Assembly (NCBI GenBank): GCA_013696365.1
Contig: JACCYS010000121.1
Span: 1 to 7,419, forward strand
Source of the DNA: Nocardioidaceae bacterium
Lineage (GTDB): Bacteria > Actinomycetota > Actinomycetes > Propionibacteriales > Nocardioidaceae
DNA length: 7,419 nucleotides
Reading direction: 5' to 3'
This document shows, one piece after another, positions 6,093-7,419 of the stretch. A program made the translations under genes and the position numbers. The first letter of the stretch is position 1; each line of letters begins with the position of its first letter. The notes under the pieces were generated by a model that had not been told where the DNA came from, searched no databases, and saw only the letters and a list, made by a program, of their open reading frames with translations.

Positions 6093-6214
6093 ACGCCTTG
6101 CTGCAGGGAGCCGTGAGGTCGCGGACCGTAACCCTGCGCACTTCACGTTCGTTGGATGACTGGACCGATGCAGCGGTGCTTGCGCCGCGCGCGCACAAAG
6201 TTACGGGGAAATGA
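6089..6214 (+). CDS. small ORF of 41 codons between sigma and anti-sigma genes
   Basis: I do not recognise the product. The ORF starts MNALLQGAVRSRTV and ends APRAHKVTGK; it is basic, has no cysteine, no clear membrane segment and a single tryptophan (LDDWTD). Its ATG overlaps the sigma TGA as ATGA and is preceded by AAGGA at 6-nt spacing. Its own TGA overlaps the first ATG of the next gene, again as ATGA. Two 4-bp overlaps plus a good ribosome binding site are what a translationally coupled small gene would show. It may encode a functional peptide or simply carry ribosomes across to the anti-sigma gene and tune the sigma to anti-sigma ratio. It could also be a chance frame, since any 124-bp gap at this GC content often stays open. 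Confidence 0.45.
   Translation: MNALLQGAVRSRTVTLRTSRSLDDWTDAAVLAPRAHKVTGK
6205..6210 (+). promoter_or_regulatory. ribosome binding site before a triple ATG
   Basis: GGGGAA is followed directly by ATG-ATG-ATG-CCG-ATG (6211-6225). The first two ATGs are too close to the site; the third (6217, spacing 6) and the fourth (6223, spacing 12) are better placed. The third is taken as the start. Confidence 0.5.
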
Positions 6215-6216
6215 TG

Positions 6217-7419
6217 ATGCCGATGCTCGCCGATCGCCGCCAAGCGCGGTCGTTCGCCACCGCGGTCGACGGCATTGGTGGTCGCGCCCAAGGGCGGGGG
6301 GGCAGCGGAGCTGGCAGCGAGGTGTCATCGCTGGCATCGTTGGTGGACAGCATCCGCACTCTGCCCGCCGTACAGCCCACGGATGACTTCCGCGGAGAGT
6401 TGCGCGCTCGCCTGCTGATGGCGGCTGAACTCGAGTTCGCGGGGGGTCCGTCCGCGGCGTCCCACACGCCGGGGCCGACGTCCGGTCGGGTGCAAAGGGG
6501 GCTGGCGGCAGCGACCGGTGCGGTCGTGCTTGCGGGTGCTGGCGCAGGTCTGGCGTCGGCCAGTGCGTCGTCTGTGCCCGGCGACCTGGTCTACCCGGTG
6601 AAGCGGGGGCTGGAGCAGGTGGACCTCACTGTTGCGACCGGCCCGTTGGAGCAGGGAATGACCGAGCTGGACCGGGCCACGGCGCGGTTGGCTGAGGCCG
6701 AATCATTGCTGGACTCCGACGCCGCAGAGCTTGCACGGCTGCCGGGGACCTTCGTCGACTTCTCATCGTCGGCGGCCATCGGCCGCGACCTGCTGCTCCA
6801 GTCGTATGCGTCGTCCGGCGATCCAGCCGCGCTGAGGGCGATGCAGGACTTCGTCTCGCACAGCAGCCAATCTATGACCGCGATGGTGCCGCAGTTGCCG
6901 GCCGCTGCGCAGGCCGCGTTTGTCGACGCCGCCGAGCAGATCGTCGGCACCGACTCGGCGATCGAGCAGGTGTGCCCCACCTGTGCGCCCGACACCGCCA
7001 GCGGCCCGGCCGATCTGCTCGCCGATTCCACAGCGTTGCTGAGTGGCGCAGACGACCCCGCAGCAGGCGGCACCGCGGCAGCTGACCCGGACCCAGCCGA
7101 CTCTGGCGGCCCTGGTGAATCGGCCCCGGTGAACTCTGGCGAGGAGGCAGGAAGCGCCGTTGCGGGTCAGTCGCCCGCTTCCGAGCAAGGACCGGTGGAC
7201 GTCTCGACAGGTGGCGGAGCCGAGGGTGGCGAAGTGCCGAGTGAGGGCGCCGGCTCCGCACCGGCGCCTGGCCCCAGTGCGGCTTCCCCGCCCCCGTTAA
7301 CAGCAACCGAAGCGCCACCCGCGTCCGCAGATGGTCAACCTGAGTCTCCAACGACCCCCCCCGACACCACAGCCGACACCACGACCGACACCACGACCGA
7401 CACCACGACCGACACCACG
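6217..7419 (+). CDS. RsbN-like / DUF5667 single-pass membrane protein, putative anti-sigma factor (C-terminus beyond window)
   Basis: At least 401 codons are open to the window edge. Residues 1-75 are a predicted cytoplasmic domain starting MPMLADRRQARSF, with helical LASLVDSIRTLPAV and FRGELRARLLMAAELEF, resembling the start of DUF5667 proteins encoded beside bldN. A Gly/Ala-rich membrane segment spans about 95-117. SSVPGDLVYPVKRGLEQVDL (118-137) is the hallmark of DUF5667 proteins. A helical external domain follows to about 250, with a CPTC cysteine pair (253, 256), then an acidic Gly/Ser/Pro/Thr-rich tail ending in DTTT repeats. In Streptomyces venezuelae the gene next to bldN encodes RsbN, a membrane anti-sigma factor that holds BldN, so the likely role here is sequestering the upstream sigma factor. 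The long extracytoplasmic tail could act as sensor or wall spacer. The family and topology are fairly secure; anti-sigma function is inferred from context. The start lies among ATGs at 6211, 6214, 6217 and 6223. Confidence 0.82.
   Translation, partial: MPMLADRRQARSFATAVDGIGGRAQGRGGSGAGSEVSSLASLVDSIRTLPAVQPTDDFRGELRARLLMAAELEFAGGPSAASHTPGPTSGRVQRGLAAATGAVVLAGAGAGLASASASSVPGDLVYPVKRGLEQVDLTVATGPLEQGMTELDRATARLAEAESLLDSDAAELARLPGTFVDFSSSAAIGRDLLLQSYASSGDPAALRAMQDFVSHSSQSMTAMVPQLPAAAQAAFVDAAEQIVGTDSAIEQVCPTCAPDTASGPADLLADSTALLSGADDPAAGGTAAADPDPADSGGPGESAPVNSGEEAGSAVAGQSPASEQGPVDVSTGGGAEGGEVPSEGAGSAPAPGPSAASPPPLTATEAPPASADGQPESPTTPPDTTADTTTDTTTDTTTDTT
7363..7419 (+). repeat. 12-bp in-frame tandem repeat encoding DTTT, running off the window
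   Basis: The unit GACACCACGACC occurs as one variant copy (GACACCACAGCC, 7363-7374), three perfect copies (7375-7410) and a partial copy to the window end. Each unit is four codons (Asp-Thr-Thr-Thr), so copy-number change keeps the reading frame. The array follows a run of eight C residues (7355-7362). The total number of copies is unknown. Confidence 0.93.

Noticed and set aside
7363..7419. A CRISPR array or intergenic satellite at the window end.
   Set aside because: The 12-bp units have no spacers and lie in frame inside an open coding sequence, so they are protein-coding repeats.

Overview
This window is a high-GC, GTG-rich, gene-dense piece of an actinobacterial chromosome, probably from a non-model, filamentous or sporulating lineage. 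The grounds are gene content and order: hemC, hemA, rex and a small glutaredoxin on the minus strand, and a HAD-IB phosphatase, a BldN-type ECF sigma factor and a DUF5667 membrane protein on the plus strand. From memory, the same neighbourhood occurs around bldN in Streptomyces. The species cannot be named from the sequence.

Left part (1-2235, minus strand): a redox-controlled tetrapyrrole operon read rex > hemA > hemC. rex and hemA overlap by ATGA, hemA and hemC overlap by GTGA, and hemC is cut off by the window after 13 codons. A near-consensus Rex operator at 2216-2233 lies on a plausible promoter upstream of rex. This suggests that Rex represses its own operon and ties the committed step of haem synthesis to the NADH/NAD+ ratio.

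Middle (2310-4259, minus strand): an acyl-CoA-synthetase-like AMP-forming ligase followed by a one-domain glutaredoxin-like protein. The two genes meet at a perfect 16-bp tandem duplication. The ligase is the only gene I do not expect in this neighbourhood and may be a lineage-specific insertion.

Right part (4294-7419, plus strand): a HAD-IB phosphatase gene is divergent from the ligase. The 34-bp gap between them is flanked by mirrored copies of GTACGTG that contain both start codons. A 101-bp intergenic region follows, with a perfect 6-bp inverted repeat abutting a candidate -10 box. Then comes a BldN-like ECF sigma factor with a roughly 95-residue N-terminal extension, a 41-codon ORF joined by ATGA overlaps at both ends, and an RsbN/DUF5667-like single-pass membrane protein (putative anti-sigma factor). 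The last gene runs off the window inside a 12-bp in-frame tandem repeat encoding DTTT.

No RNA genes, insertion sequences, CRISPR arrays or prophage signs were seen, and no gene-free stretch exceeds about 200 bases. The most noteworthy items are the small ORF between sigma and anti-sigma, the Rex operator, the mirrored divergent start region, and the repeat-rich extracytoplasmic tail of the anti-sigma-like protein. I do not see a wholly new system.
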